Below, piece after piece: positions 11,741 to 24,320 of a stretch of 64,000 bases of DNA; position 1 is the stretch's first letter; each line of letters starts with the position of its first letter. The translations under genes were made by a program, and so were the position numbers. The stretch is from Heterocephalus glaber (taxonomy: Eukaryota > Chordata > Mammalia > Rodentia > Bathyergidae): the NCBI RefSeq assembly GCF_000247695.1, contig NW_004624776.1, positions 14,417,526 to 14,481,525 of the forward strand, written 5' to 3'. The notes beneath the pieces were generated by a model. The model saw nothing but the letters and a program-made list of their open reading frames with translations, had not been told where the DNA came from and made no database searches.

Positions 11741-11949
11741 AGGAACACCTATAATCAAAAACTAAGGATTTTCTCATGACTAAGTAATAGAAAGAGATGG
11801 AATGTGGGCTATACAATTTTGTGTAATTTTATCTCTTTTTATATAAACAAAATGATGTTAACTCAGAAAAGAAGTGTCAACACATTTACTCTCTACAAAC
11901 ACCTTTTTAACACCAAGCTTGAAATTCCAGCATATTCCAGCCACACAGG

Positions 11950-12035
11950 CGGGTTTTTGCTGAGGATGGTACCCAAGGCCTGACACATGCTAGGCAAGAG
12001 CTCTATCACTGAACTACGCCTCAGTCCTACATAAG
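11950..12035 (-). mobile_element. diverged ID-like SINE
   Basis: Plus-strand text gctgaggatggtacccaagg to actgaactacgcctcagtcc is the reverse of a tRNA-like SINE, more decayed than the ones with clear target duplications. Confidence 0.7.
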
Positions 12036-12712
12036 CAATTTTTATTTGAGGACAGCTTCAATTATTTTTCCCTTATGAGCTGAAATTATTCGCTGCCAGT
12101 GGCACTATTTCACAGAGAAAAATATCTAAATCATTAGTTTTTACATGCATGCCAATTACTTACCTTCTTATATGGCCATAATTAATGATATTATTTTGTC
12201 ATGTGATTTTGGCAATGTACTTATAGGCAGATATAAAATCCAAATACTGACATGTATTATCTTTTAGCAGGAACAGCAGTTTCTCTATTACTAAAATTGT
12301 AAATGCTCATATCATAAGATCTTAACTATATCATTATCATTCAGTTTACTTTGGTAAATGCCCCTTAGAATCTATTTGCATATAATAACATGGATGTTTC
12401 TGAATGGTTTCATAAAATGATTCTCAGTAAATGGTTGTTGATTATCAATGTAGCCATGTTTTCTTTATGTTTTCATTTCTTTTTAAATATTCCCAACCAA
12501 GGTTATATAAAAAATATAGTTGACATAATACTCATTCCTTGTGGAAAAAAGGATATATTACTTAAGATTATATAATCTAAATTTTATGTAGAAAAAATAG
12601 TTCCATTATAAAATATTATATCAACCATGGATTTAAATGATCTTGTATAAACTATGTATTATTGACACAGGAAATTATAATAAAAAAGAAACAAAAAATT
12701 GAAATCACTGTC
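12036..12712. other. AT-rich intronic DNA
   Basis: No gene, repeat family or structural signal recognised. Confidence 0.4.
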
Positions 12713-12730
12713 TTATAATGTTAACTTTTT

Positions 12731-12813
12731 TTTTTTTTTAGTACCAAGGATCGAACTTGGGTCCTTGTGCTTGCACAGCAGGCTGTGAAACAACTGAGCT
12801 AAATCCCTAGCCC
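12731..12813 (-). mobile_element. tRNA-derived ID-like SINE with perfect target duplication
   Basis: Reverse-oriented unit with a poly-T start and gatcgaacttgggtccttgt. It is bounded by ttataatgttaactttt at 12713-12729 and again at 12814-12830, a perfect 17-bp direct repeat. This suggests a fairly recent insertion. Confidence 0.95.
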
Positions 12814-12830
12814 TTATAATGTTAACTTTT

Positions 12831-14020
12831 AAAAAAATTGTAAGAATATGTCATCAGGATCAGACACAGTAAGTGGTACACTGTGACATAGTAGTGTTCA
12901 GATGACACTACTCTCCCCCTCTGGGTCCCAGAGCATCCTGAGATGAATGACACTCACATGCAGAGCTGTGCTCGGACTGTGGTACAGGATTGGAGGGAAA
13001 TGGTGGAGTGGGCAGGGGAAGGGCTCTGGGATAGAGTCCAGCAGTCATAGACAGCCTAACAATGGTCACAGATGACTCTACATTGATCCAGTCTTCCCAA
13101 TATGCTGCTATTTCAGGTTCCTTCAATTCTCAGAATCCAGTATTAGTACTACAACAGTGGATAACATATGCTGAGACTTTATTAGGTTTTGGTTTCTACA
13201 ATGATAAGCATTTATCCAGGTGAATTCCACACATTTATTGAACATTGATGGACTGCTACAGGCTTTTCAAATGAGACAGAATTGTTCCTCTTCACTGTCG
13301 AACTTCCATAGTGTCTCTACTACCACTCCTTCTGGTCACTTTAATTGCTCCAGTGAAAATGCTCTTGTTTAGACAGCAATGGCATCCATAATGGTAAATC
13401 CAAGGACAATTTCTGTCCTCTTTCTGGGATCCAAATTCTGAAAATATGGTCTCTCTGGGCACCAGGAAAAGGGCTCCTGAGGTGCTCCACCCCCACATTG
13501 ACTCCAGTTTTCACTCTGCTTTGCCGCTTTCAGTGATAAATACAGTCAAAATGGCAAGAACAGTTTTCTTTTTCTGAGTCAAGATGAGGACAGGTACCAG
13601 TCAGGGATGTAAATTAAGAGCAACTCCATCCCTCCGCTCCAGCCCTGTGCTTGGGGCCTGCCACGCAACATAATAGAGGAGGAGACAGCAGAGCATTTGC
13701 TTTTCTTTCCAGTCCGATAGTGTCTCTTCAGTCCTCTCTCCCCCCTGGCTGTCAACCACATTTTGTTTTGCGGATTTGAAAAGTTCTGAAGGCACCATGG
13801 AGTAAATGCATTTAAAATAGGGCCAAATTTTCATAGGAAGTAGTTATAATGGGAATTTATCTTGAAAAATCGAAATTTATAAAAACACTGCAATGTATTT
13901 TATATGTACAAAACTTAGTTATAATTGTAGTATGAAATGATGTGGAATAAACAAAGAATAAATCAAGTTTTGGGGGTTTTTGGGTGCATTTTTTCCAACA
14001 TGGTTGGAATTATATGATGG
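12831..14020. other. intron 5 DNA, no gene recognised
   Basis: Only short chance ORFs. The 13560-13830 part is GC-richer, but I see no family match or splice-flanked frame. Confidence 0.35.
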
Positions 14021-14024
14021 CTGT

Positions 14025-14560
14025 AATTAGTTTTCTATTTCTATGTTACAAATCATGTCAAACTTCACTGCTCAAAACCATACCCATTTGTTAGCTCACA
14101 GTTCTGTAGGTCTCAAGTTTTATCCAGGAGGCTTGCCTGGGTTTTAAGCTCAGGATCTCACCTAGAGGCTCTGGGTAAGATGCGGTTTCCCAGTCTGTTT
14201 TGTTGTTAGCAGAATTCATCTCTCAGATCTAAAGGCCACCACACTCTTTGTTATGGAGGAGCCCCTCCATCTTTCTGAGCAACAAAGCAGAGAATTCTTC
14301 TTGCCCTTGAATCCCTGACTTCCCCTTTTGCTCCCAGGCATACAAAGGGCTGTCTCCTCAGATTAGGCCACCAAGATCATCTCTGTTTTGCTATGTAAAT
14401 AACATAACCCAAAGACAGACTTCTGGGCATGCTCACTCACAGGGGAGAAGCTTACACCTTAAGGGCCAGCAGGGTCACTGGTGGTAGCTGTGCATTGAGG
14501 GCATCATCTGTCATCATCCCAGAGTTATCACTGTTTGAAGTGGCTGTAACGTCATGTCAC
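14025..14560 (+). repeat. old interspersed repeat, family not assigned (copy 1)
   Basis: Begins gtaattagttttctatttct and continues agctcacagttctgtaggtc. The same order of blocks (short AT start, cttaaaac-like, tctcacagtt/tctcatttagg, long GC-richer body) occurs at 49640-50225. It resembles widespread mammalian elements that begin gttatctattgctg, but I cannot name the family safely. Confidence 0.45.
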
Positions 14561-14899
14561 GTTCATGGCTGATTCACACTGCGTCAGAGGCCAGGTCTAA
14601 CTTTCCTGGCCTTCTCTTGTTAGTGGATTTGCCAGCAGTCTCAGTATTTCTACATTACTTTTGACTTTCTGAAACCCTACATCTTGCAAGACTTGCAATT
14701 TAATGTGACTTGCTCGGTAGGAAGCTGTGGAGTATCCTATAATCAATGAGAAACCAGTGGATGCAGAAGTGTGAAACACTGAGGGGTGAAATGCTCAATC
14801 AAGGTCATGCAGCTGGGACTGGAACTCCTTCTGATTCTTTAAAAATTACCTTTTGTTATTTTTAGCGTTGTCTGTTAATATCCATCTGTACTATACACT

Positions 14900-15245
14900 C
14901 TGCATAGAGTGATGATCCTTATTTTTCTTCTTGATAAACTTCTACCCATCTTTCTAGGACCAGTTTACATGACTCTCCCTGGGGAACCTTTTCTGAAACA
15001 CCTACTCTCTCTTCCTGCTGCACCTGGCAAAACTGATGTTTGTCTCCAGGTTGTCCTGGATCTCATTGGCCAGCCATCTTTTGCTGTCCTTAGCGTGTTA
15101 TACTTAACAAATTAATTTTATTTCCATCTCCCTGGCCAAAATGTAAACATCTTGTAAAAGAGATCATGTGTAATTATATTGTACCATAGGTATATAGTTT
15201 AATTACTGACACACAGTAAATACTAAATCAATGTTACTAAATTCC
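14900..15245 (+). repeat. L2 (LINE2) 3' remnant
   Basis: ctccctggccaaaatgtaaa, catcttgtaaaagagatcat and acacacagtaaatactaaat follow the order of the L2 3' end. Confidence 0.6.
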
Positions 15246-15265
15246 AGAGAAACAGAATAAATTTA

Positions 15266-15500
15266 GGGTAGGCCAGTGGTTCTCAAGTGGGGGTGATTTT
15301 GGCCCCTCCCCTAAGGAGTTTATTGGCAATGAATGGAAACATTTTTGGTTTTCACAATGGGTGTAGTAGGGAATATTAATAGCATTTAATGGAGCTAAAA
15401 TAGCATTTGTGATGCTGCTAAACAACCTGCAAACAACAGGGTAAAGTACTTCCATATCCACAACAAAGACATTATCCACCCCAAATGTTCATAGTGTTAA
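15266..15500 (+). mobile_element. hAT-type non-autonomous DNA transposon
   Basis: Begins cagtggttctcaagtggggg. The interior ggaaacatttttggttttca and gatgctgctaaacaacctgc, and an end with attatccaccccaaatgttc, fit a MER/hAT-Charlie-type element. Confidence 0.65.
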
Positions 15501-15940
15501 ATCTGAAAAACATGAGTTGGATGACATAGAGACTCATGCCTTGGACAGATAAACAAAACAAGAAAAGGTAGAATTGTGGATTTTTTGGAGCTTTTTTAAT
15601 TATAAGATTTAGGGAAAGCAGGAACATATTGAAAAACTGAGAAGAGGTGAAGTCTGATCGTTCACCACTTGTGGTTGCCATGACAAGAACTTCACATTAT
15701 TGCAATGGCACAATGACAAGTAAGGAATAGTTGTTAGAGATGGGCGTACATTTTCTTTAGTTAACGTCACTGGAGAGGAAGAGGACTTTGGGAGAATTTT
15801 GTTTTAGAACAAAAAAAACTTATGAAAGAGAAACCTATGATTTATTTTGTAGAAGGATGACTGGAGTGTACCTGGTAGAGAGAAGGTCTACATGTTGCTG
15901 ACCTGTGGCTTGTATTGATTCTGGTCAGATAAGTGTAGGC

Positions 15941-16125
15941 CAGTGGTTTTAAAAGTGTGGTCCTCAGAACTGCAGCACCAGCATCAACTGGGAATTTATT
16001 AGAAATTCAGATTCTTAAGACTAATTTCAGACCGACTGAAGCAGAAGATCTGAAGAGGAATGTAGTAGATATGAATATAATACAATAAAACCTTCAGGTG
16101 GTTCTGATGTATGTATGCAGGTGAT
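15941..16125 (+). mobile_element. MER5-like hAT DNA transposon
   Basis: ccagtggttttaaaagtgtg, gcaccagcatcaactgggaa, attagaaattcagattctta and caggtggttctgatgtatg follow the MER5A order. Confidence 0.75.
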
Positions 16126-16289
16126 AAATAACACAGTTGCCCATCAGATTTCTCACCTGTTCCACAAATGATGCATTAGTCTGAATGTAGGCCTGGGGCA
16201 GGAGAGAGTTCATTTTACTGAGAAAGTTCATTTTCTGTGTGGATGGTTTGAGTATGAAGCAAACTAAGTTGTTGTTTTGATTGTTTGTC

Positions 16290-16505
16290 CTACAGATTTT
16301 ATTACATCACAGTGCAATACTTTATCAAGAACTATGATATCCTTCACATATACTAATCCATTTAATCTGGCAATGACAGTAGAGTACACTTCATCAGTCT
16401 ACTCTTAAAAAGTGAGGAAATATCCAACAGAGACCAAGCAACTTGCCTGAGGTCATGCAGCTGTCACTAAAGTACAAATAGAATCTAGATCAGTGAAGCC
16501 CATAT
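16290..16505 (-). repeat. MIR SINE remnant
   Basis: Reverse-oriented MIR: aaaaagtgaggaaatatcca, agcaacttgcctgaggtcat and gcagctgtcactaaagtac are the standard core in antisense. Confidence 0.7.
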
Positions 16506-16511
16506 CACCTA

Positions 16512-16845
16512 TACAGATGCTCCTTGACTCACGAGGGGCTTCTGTTCTAATAAACACTCACCATAAGTTGAAAATATCTAAAATCAAAATGCATGTGATG
16601 TACTTCACCTACTGATCATCCCACCTCAGCATTTCAGCTCATTGTAGAATGTCAATGTCTTTCTTGGAAACTGAGTTCCCTCTGCTGCCCAGAATCACGG
16701 GACTATAATCGTGACTCCAGGAAAAGATCAAAATTCAAACTTACTTCCAAGTACGGTTTCTACTGAATGTAGATTGCTTTTGCACTGTTGTAAAGTGTAA
16801 GAATTAGGTTGAGTGATCCTAAGTCAGGATGGTCTCTTATGCATC
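16512..16845 (-). mobile_element. Tigger1/MER2-type DNA transposon fossil, reversed
   Basis: Starts cagatgctccttgactcacg and contains agtacggtttctactgaatg and ttgtaaagtgtaagaattag, the reverse complement of the 11128-11539 type. The centre differs, so it is a sister subfamily or rearranged copy. Confidence 0.7.
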
Positions 16846-17519
16846 GGTGGGTTTCTGCTGACAGAGGCATTTACGTCTCTTGATCTTTTATTTATTAAGC
16901 AATAGTCAATTCCTATAATTAGATTTCCTAATACCTTTATTTTAGTTAGAAAAGCAGCCACACTGCCTTGGAGTGAGTTGGGACATTAGATTACGGTTTT
17001 TATAGTTTTTTGTTTGTTTGTTTTTAGGGAATTACATATATTGCACAAAACTTTGAATTGGAATTGAGTTTACTTCCTGAGCCAGAAAACTTTATTTTGT
17101 TTTTATTTGGGAGTATTATTGTATGATTGAGTAATGTTGCTATTGATTTTCAGAACAGTATGGTGGAATATATTCAACAACTATTTGTCTTTACAGAAGT
17201 TCAGCAAATGAAACTAGAAAATATCCTAAACTTTTTTCCTCTAAAATTTCTTTTTAGGCCTAAAAGGCAGTGTTATGAGAAGTCTGTTCCACTTTTAATT
17301 GAATAAGTTACTTTCTTTTTTTGGGGTAGAAATACAGAGAACCCAAGTGTCCATTAGTTGGAATAAAAGAAAATTCGATACTTGAGTTATAGAGATGGAA
17401 GAAGACTATATGGTAATCCTTTGTATTACACCAATGGAAAGAGACAAAGGTTATCAATATGGTAGAAGAAAAGAGTAGGTAAAGTACTCTGTTGCTAGAA
17501 GAGTATGAAAAGAATTTCA

Positions 17520-17949
<430 letters not shown>

Positions 17950-18355
17950 TAGACATTCCTCATTTCATCACCTACAGATTTAACAACTGTTCAGACTTAT
18001 GACTAAGATATGCTGTTCGAACTTAGGATGAGCTGCCAGGACTTAAGACACAGGAATTTGAGCAGCAATGTGGCCTTAAGGTGACTTGTTCTATAGTACC
18101 GTAATGTAACTTTTGCTGATTGCACTGTACAGTACAGTAGTGATTGTAGTTTTATGTCCTCTTATATATTACAGTGCTGCATGGAAGAGTTATGCACATA
18201 AAAGCAAAGTCATCAAGTTTGAGTTTCCTTTGATCATTTCTTTGTTCTGAATATTGTCATGTACATACTCTATGCAATTCCTCATTTAGCGACCCATTCT
18301 TTTAACGACCAAGTTGCACAGGAATGTAGCTCTGTTGTTAAGTGAGGAATGTCTG
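17950..18355. mobile_element. Tigger-like DNA transposon with inverted ends and TA duplication
   Basis: Left end agacattcctcatttcatca and right end gttaagtgaggaatgtctg are inverted copies, bounded by TA at 17948-17949 and 18356-18357. About 406 bp with no transposase frame, so a non-autonomous copy. Confidence 0.78.
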
Positions 18356-18357
18356 TA

Positions 18358-20153
18358 TAATGCATCTACTCATAATTAAATTTGTACTCTTTTGAGTATT
18401 AACCAACTAAGGATCTTGCGTGATGAAATGTGAGTTTTGTGAGAAGAATCTATGAATGGCTCCCTTGAGTGGTCCAAGCTCACCCAGAAGATGAATCAGA
18501 GCCTGTCTCCTGCTAGTACGCCCAGAAAAGAGCCTCACTTCCTTCCCATGGGCAAAACAAGCATCACCTAAAACACTCTTGTACTTTTGCCTTGTGCATA
18601 AGATGTTTTTGTCTTCTTCATCCTTACTATTTCACTTTCATCTCCAAACACAATCCCTTCACCTGAGCTCTAGGCTCAATGCCTTCCAACTTGTGAATTT
18701 ATTCTGAAAATGATTAATTTGTGCCTGCTCAATGTCAGGCACTGGGGATACCATATCCTCGCATATGTATGATATCACCCCTCTCCCTTCTCTGCTCAGC
18801 CCTAAACTGACCCCAAGTGTTCTTCTTTATGTGTTTCTTCATTTCTCTTTGTGCTTCTAAACTTTCCAACCCAGGTAACAACATGAATTCACTGCCCTAG
18901 AGCACAATTTTCCCGTTTGCTAAAGAAACTTCAAGATTGTCCTACTTATTTTAGGCTAGCCCTATATACTTTTGAAAATGGGTCGTATCTTAGGGTCTTA
19001 TGTGTACTACCGATGTCTTTTACAGCGCTCATCAAAATAATTGTTACTTGGAAGAAACAAAGCTTTTCAATTAATGTTCTAATCGGTTTTGGACTTGATA
19101 ACCAGAGTATTCTTATAAAATTTTGCTAATTCATATTTCAAAACCCTCCAATGATTCTTAAATACAGAAATGAGTATTTTTGGTGAGAGAGGGAGTTAGA
19201 AACTTCATCTTATTTTTCTCCATTTCTTTTCCTTTAAGAAAGCCTGGCTTTATTTTTTGATAATTGTATGAATTTTCACTTCTCTGAGACACAGGGTCAT
19301 TGTTTCTTATTTCTTGGTCACTAACATATCTTAAATAGTTACTACATAAATACTGATTTGCTCTGAATCATGAATATAATGATATCTATCAAGCTGAGGA
19401 AAGAATTGGAATTATTTCTCAATAATTAGTTCACTATTTTGTTTCCTGAAAGTTCATATGCCAGATCTAGGAAGGTTTGTTAAGGGTAAGTGGTTAAGCT
19501 TATTCTTAAGTGGCTAGTTTTTTCTGTAACAATTATTTCATAGACACAGATGAAACATTCAACAAACTAGTCTATTTGCATACTACTTACAAGTAGCAAA
19601 GCAACATGAACCCTTACTCAAAGAAAACACAAGAAATTGAGTCTGTTCCATTCACACAAATTATTGCATGTTTTTATGAACAAGATTCTGAGCTAGCTCA
19701 CAACTTCTAGGATTTCATAGTTCAGGAGAGAGAAAAGTAAGTAAGCCCAGTTTCAGGACTGCTAGGCAAGTGCTGTGAAATGGCAGGGAGAGTGTTTGAT
19801 GGGAGTCCAGGCAAGAAATGCATGGTTTGTCCTTTGAAGTCGAGAACAGGATCTGGGGTGGCCCAGGCCCAGCTGGCCTGAAGAGTGAGCCCAGGCTTCC
19901 CTGAGGAAGGAGGGCAGCCACTGCAGAGGGGAGGAAGCCTGAGGAGGGCACACAGGTGAGTAGAGTTCCATTTTAATTTAGGTTTAAATGGTTTCCACCT
20001 CAGAGGAAACTGCACTGTTCTCCAAGTGATGACAAGCCTATAATTATTGTGTTTGCAATTAATCTTTTAACTTTTATTAGTGTTCTGTCAGTTTTTGTCG
20101 TCTCGGACATTGATTAGAGCTTAGCAAATAATTGTTTTGCAGTGGAAATCTTT
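18358..20153. other. intron 4 DNA without recognised genes
   Basis: Mostly unique-looking. 19720-19975 is GC-richer (ggcttccctgaggaaggagg) and resembles an ancient unassigned repeat. Short ORFs on the minus strand here have no recognisable domain. Confidence 0.35.
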
Positions 20154-20169
20154 AGAAATAAAAATTCTA
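20154..20169 (+). repeat. 5' target-site duplication of the FOXM1 retrocopy
   Basis: agaaataaaaattcta, repeated exactly at 23543-23558. The junction ttt|agaaa reads TTTCT|AAA on the minus strand, close to the L1 endonuclease preference. Confidence 0.95.
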
Positions 20170-23100
20170 GGCCGCTGACGCACCCGGCCCACCTAGGCCC
20201 ACTCCCCGCCGGGCACCTGGGCACCCAGGCTCCTGTCCCGCCCGCTCTCTGGGGCCTGGCCGGCTCAAGAGCACCGTGTTGGGCCCTGGGCTGCGGCGCT
20301 GCGGTCTGAGGGTCCATACTTGTGATTCTCAATGGAGCGCGAAAGCACAGACTCAGAATGAAAACCGGCCCTCATCGGCCACTGATTCTCCAAAGAAGGA
20401 GGCTGCCCCTTCCTGTTCAAAATGCTCCAGTTGAAACTTCTGAAGAGGAGTCTAAGAAACCCCCTGCCCAAAAGGAGCCTAGTCAAGCCCCAGCCTCCAA
20501 GGAGGTGGCAGAATCCAGCTCTTGCAAGTTTCCAGCTGGGAATCAAGATTATTAATCACCCTACCATGTCCAACACACAAGTGGTGGCCATCCCTAACAA
20601 TGCTGATATCCAGAGCATCATCACAGTACTGACAGCCAAAGGAAAAGAGAGGGGCAGCAGTGGGCCTAACAAATTCATCCTCATCAGCTGTGGGGGAGCC
20701 CCAGCTTGCTCTCCAGGACCACAGCCGCAAGCCCAAAACAGCAGTGATTCCAAGAGTACAGAATTGCTCCCTGAGAAGTTGGGACCAAAGCCTGCAGCTA
20801 AAGATATGAATGTTCCTAGGGCACCTGGAGCTCCTGCAGGGCACCGGCGGGAGAGCTATGCCGGCGGTGAGGCAGCAGGCTGCATTCTGGACAGCAGCCT
20901 GAGTAACATCCAGTGGCTTGGGAAGATGAGTTCTGACGGACTGAGCTCCTGCAGCATCAAGCAGGAGGTGGAGGAGAAGGAGAACTGTTACCTGGAGCAG
21001 AGTCAGGTCAAGACCCCTCAGGTGGAGGAGCCCTTGGGAGCATCAACAGCCTGGCAGGACTTTGTGTCTGAGAGGCTGCCCTACTTCTACATGGCCATGA
21101 TACAGTTCGCCATCAACAGCACCGAGAAGAAGGGCATGACCTTGAGGGACATCTACATTTGGATCGAGGATCACTTCTCCTATTTTAAGCACATTGCCAA
21201 GCCAGGCTGGAAGAATTCCATTTGCCATAACCTTTCCCTCCATGACATGTTTGTTCAGGAGACATCTGCCAATGGCAAGGTCTCCTTTTGGACCATTCAC
21301 CCCAGTGCAAACAGATTCCTGACTTTGGATCAGGTGTTTAAGCAGCAGAAGTGGCCTAATGCTGAGCTCCGCCAGAATGCAACCATCAAAACTGAACTCC
21401 CACTGGGCGCACGGCGCCAAGGGTCAACTCGTACCTGGGGCCCATCCAGTTCCCAGTGAACCAGTCCCTGGTGTTGCAGCCCACAGTGAAGGTGCCGTTG
21501 CCCGTGGCGGCTTCTCTCATGAGCTCAGAGCTAGCCTGCCACAGCAAGCGAGTCCGCATCGCCCCCAAGGTGCTGCTGGCTGACGAGGGCATAGCCCCGC
21601 TACCTGCTGCTGGACCAGTGAAGGAGGAGAGATCTCTGCTTGGAGCAGGGCTGTTACCTTTGCTTCCGGTTCAGTCTATCAAGGAGGAAGAAACCCAGCC
21701 TGGGGAGGACAAGCTCCCCTTAGGGAGACCCTTCGAAGTGGAGAGCCCTCCCTTGGAGGAGTGGCCCTCTCCGTGCTCATCTTTCAAAGAAGAGTCATCT
21801 CACTCCTGGGAGGATTCATCCTGCTCTCCCACCCCGAGGCCCAAGAAGTCCTGCAGTGAGCTCAAGTCCCCGGCACGGCCTGTCTCAGAAATGCTCGTGG
21901 TTAAACGGAGAGAAGGGAGATGAGCCGGTCTCAAAGGAAACAGCACCTGTTGCCTCCCTGTGTGGATGAGCCCGAGCTTGTCTTCTCGGAGGGCCCAGCA
22001 CCTCTGGACAAGCTGTGGAGCACCCTGTCTGCCTCCTGGCGGAGTCTGCGGAGCCAGCCCCTTTGCTCCGCTGTCCCCAGGAGGAGGGAGGACCTTTCAA
22101 GACACCCACTAAGGAGATGCTGCCCATCTGCTCCACCCCAAGTAAATCTCTCCTCCTCAAAACCCCTGAGTCCTGGAGGCTCACACCTGCAAAGTGAGGG
22201 GGCTGGATTTCAGCCCGGTACAAACACCACAGGGCACCTTTGGCCCCTTGCCTGCCTCCCTAGGGCTAATGGATGTGAGCACCACGCCACTGCAAAGCAT
22301 TCCCCTCTTTGACTCACCCTGAGAGCTCCTCAATTCAGAGCGCTTTGACCTTGCCGCCGATCCCTTTAGCATCTCTTGCCCCTCAGATCTGGAAGTCCCC
22401 AAGCTGGGATCCCCAGAGCCACAGGTCCCCAGCTTTTCAGCCAACCGTTCTCTGACAGAAGGCCTGGTTCTAGACACAATGAATGACAGCCTGAGCAAGA
22501 TCCTGTTGGACATCAGCTTCCCTCCTCCCTGGCCTGGAGGAGGACCCCCTGTGCCCTGACACCAACTGGTCTCAGTTCATTCCTGAGCTACAGCAGGGGC
22601 TGGGCCTGGACCCTACACTCAAGCTCTCCACCATCCCAGGCAGTCTTGTGGCTGGGCAGCCCCAGGCTCGGCGCATGCCACACCCTCTGAGAGGACTGTG
22701 GGCCAGAAGTCCACCACCTGGTGATGCAAAGGCAGCAGTCACACCCTAGCCACTGCTGGGACCTCTGCAAGAGTAGGATGTGCACCTGGTCTCTGGAGAG
22801 AGATTCCTCTGCTCTCCCGCCATGAGCTGAGGGTGGCGATGCAGAAGCAGTAGTGAGAGGGATCAGGAATCCCCTAGATCACTGCCATTCTATTCCTGCT
22901 GTCTCACTTTCCCTGCTTCTTGTAGCGTGGCCTTTGTACATAGTGTAAATTCTCTAAGTTACCTCCTAATTATAAGTGCAAGTCTGAGGTGGGTAGGATG
23001 ACAGGGAGTTGCAGTTTGCTTCTGTCCCTTGGCTTGGTTCCCAGAGGGGGAGGACCTACAGTGCACGGTTTCTTCCAGGCCAAAGGTTCTTCACTGTGGG

Positions 23101-23542
23101 CAGCAGACAATTCTCCCCGAGTCTGCTTGCCAGGGTCCCTCTTACTGCCCCTCCCTCCACCTCCTGTGTTTCCAAGTCAGCTTTCCTGCAAGAAGAAATC
23201 TGGTTTAAAAGGTCTTGTATTGAGTCAAGAATTGAATTTGGAGATGGAATGGATGAATCTGAAACAGAGTGGTACCCAGATGTGCCCCGTAAAACATTTC
23301 TCTGATAATGTCTCTAATCATGGCAGGGAGACTAGCATGGACAAGGACTCAGGGGGAGGCTAGAAAGGTAGAAAGGACCCCTCACCTGCTTGGTGTCCTT
23401 AGCAGCTTTGCAGAGGACCACCCTAGGCTCTAGCTGGCTGCCTGTATGTGAGCCTGCTCAAGAACACTACCATAGCTTACCTACTGAATAAAATCCTGGT
23501 GGAACTGCTGAAAAAAAAAAAAAGAAATAAAAAAAAGAAAAA
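20170..23542 (+). pseudogene. FOXM1P: FOXM1 processed pseudogene (retrocopy), full length
   Basis: Intronless copy of the forkhead transcription factor FOXM1, an activator of G2/M genes. It spans a CpG-rich 5' UTR (20170-20357), ATG at 20358, coding body, 3' UTR, AATAAA at 23487-23492 and an A tail from 23511. Exact 16-bp direct repeats flank it, so it was made by the L1 machinery. The N-terminal frame (P-L-I-L, L-P-V-Q-N) breaks at about 20538 by a one-base insertion. The next frame carries a degraded forkhead domain (about 21073-21342) with R to C in helix 3 (N-S-I-C-H-N-L-S-L, codon 21223-21225). A ~20-nt deletion near 21420 and an indel near 21905-21918 follow. The natural stop after P-E-L-Q is now CAG. 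The text joins D-Q-V-F-K directly to Q-Q-K, without the 15-residue A1 exon of some human isoforms. Antisense to SGCG, in intron 4. Confidence 0.96.
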
Positions 23543-23558
23543 AGAAATAAAAATTCTA
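23543..23558 (+). repeat. 3' target-site duplication of the FOXM1 retrocopy
   Basis: Exact copy of 20154-20169, placed right after the A-rich tail (23511-23542, with some G and T interruptions). Confidence 0.95.
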
Positions 23559-24278
23559 CATTGTTGATAAGAAAATAACTATTCAGGACACTATCACTTT
23601 TAATGAAAGACTTGTATAAAAGAGGGAAAGTTAATGGTTTATGATCTGATTAATTAAATTTGTGAAAATGGCTGAAGGGTTTTTCTACTGAAAATGCCAT
23701 CAAATTCTTTCTTACCTACAATATGCTTCATTAGCAATCGTTTTTCTCTCATGAGATCTTTAATTTCAGATAATAGCATTAGCATTTGAAAACAACTATG
23801 ATAAAGCCCTTTACAAAAAGGAAATGTGTTTTCTGCTGCTACAGAAATGGCTTTGTAGAAGGGCTGGATCAAACTATGGTAAATTTTGCTTTACTACTTT
23901 TTTGGTGTAATGTTGCATTATTTAGTTTCACTTTATTAGCCTGACATTAATGACCTTTTCCTGTGTTAAGATAAAATACAACAGAGACCAGCTTTGAGAA
24001 TTCCTGGAATAAACAAAGCCAGAGGAGTCATAAAAAACTTAGGTTTTTTTTTTTTGTAAATGCCTTTGATAATCATAAACAAAATTTAAGACACTTTCCA
24101 AAAATGGTGAAAAATGATAACTTTTAGCCAGTCTTCTGCCATTTGGAAACTTGCCTTTACAATCAATCATTGTAAAGGTTAAAGCAATTTCTTTGTTTTC
24201 ACTTTGTATATCTAAGCCAGCCTGTAACTCCGTGCTTCTAAGCTTCCTCTCACCACTCCGAGGTCTCTTTGTTCAACA

Positions 24279-24282
<4 letters not shown>
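23559..24282. other. intron 4 DNA without recognised genes
   Basis: AT-rich, no family recognised. Confidence 0.4.

Positions 24283-24318
<36 letters not shown>
24283..24318 (+). repeat. (TG)18 microsatellite
   Basis: Uninterrupted TG dinucleotide run of 36 bp, then gagtg. It is the most likely length-variable site in this part of SGCG intron 4. Confidence 0.98.

Positions 24319-24320
<2 letters not shown>

Noticed and set aside
20322..20555. Upstream-starting 77-codon ORF as an independent small gene
   Set aside because: It reads from the 5' UTR into the original FOXM1 frame and ends at the first frameshift.
20422..21459. 345-codon ORF that looks like a new forkhead gene
   Set aside because: It is one frame of the FOXM1 processed pseudogene: target duplication, A tail, no introns, frameshifts at both ends.
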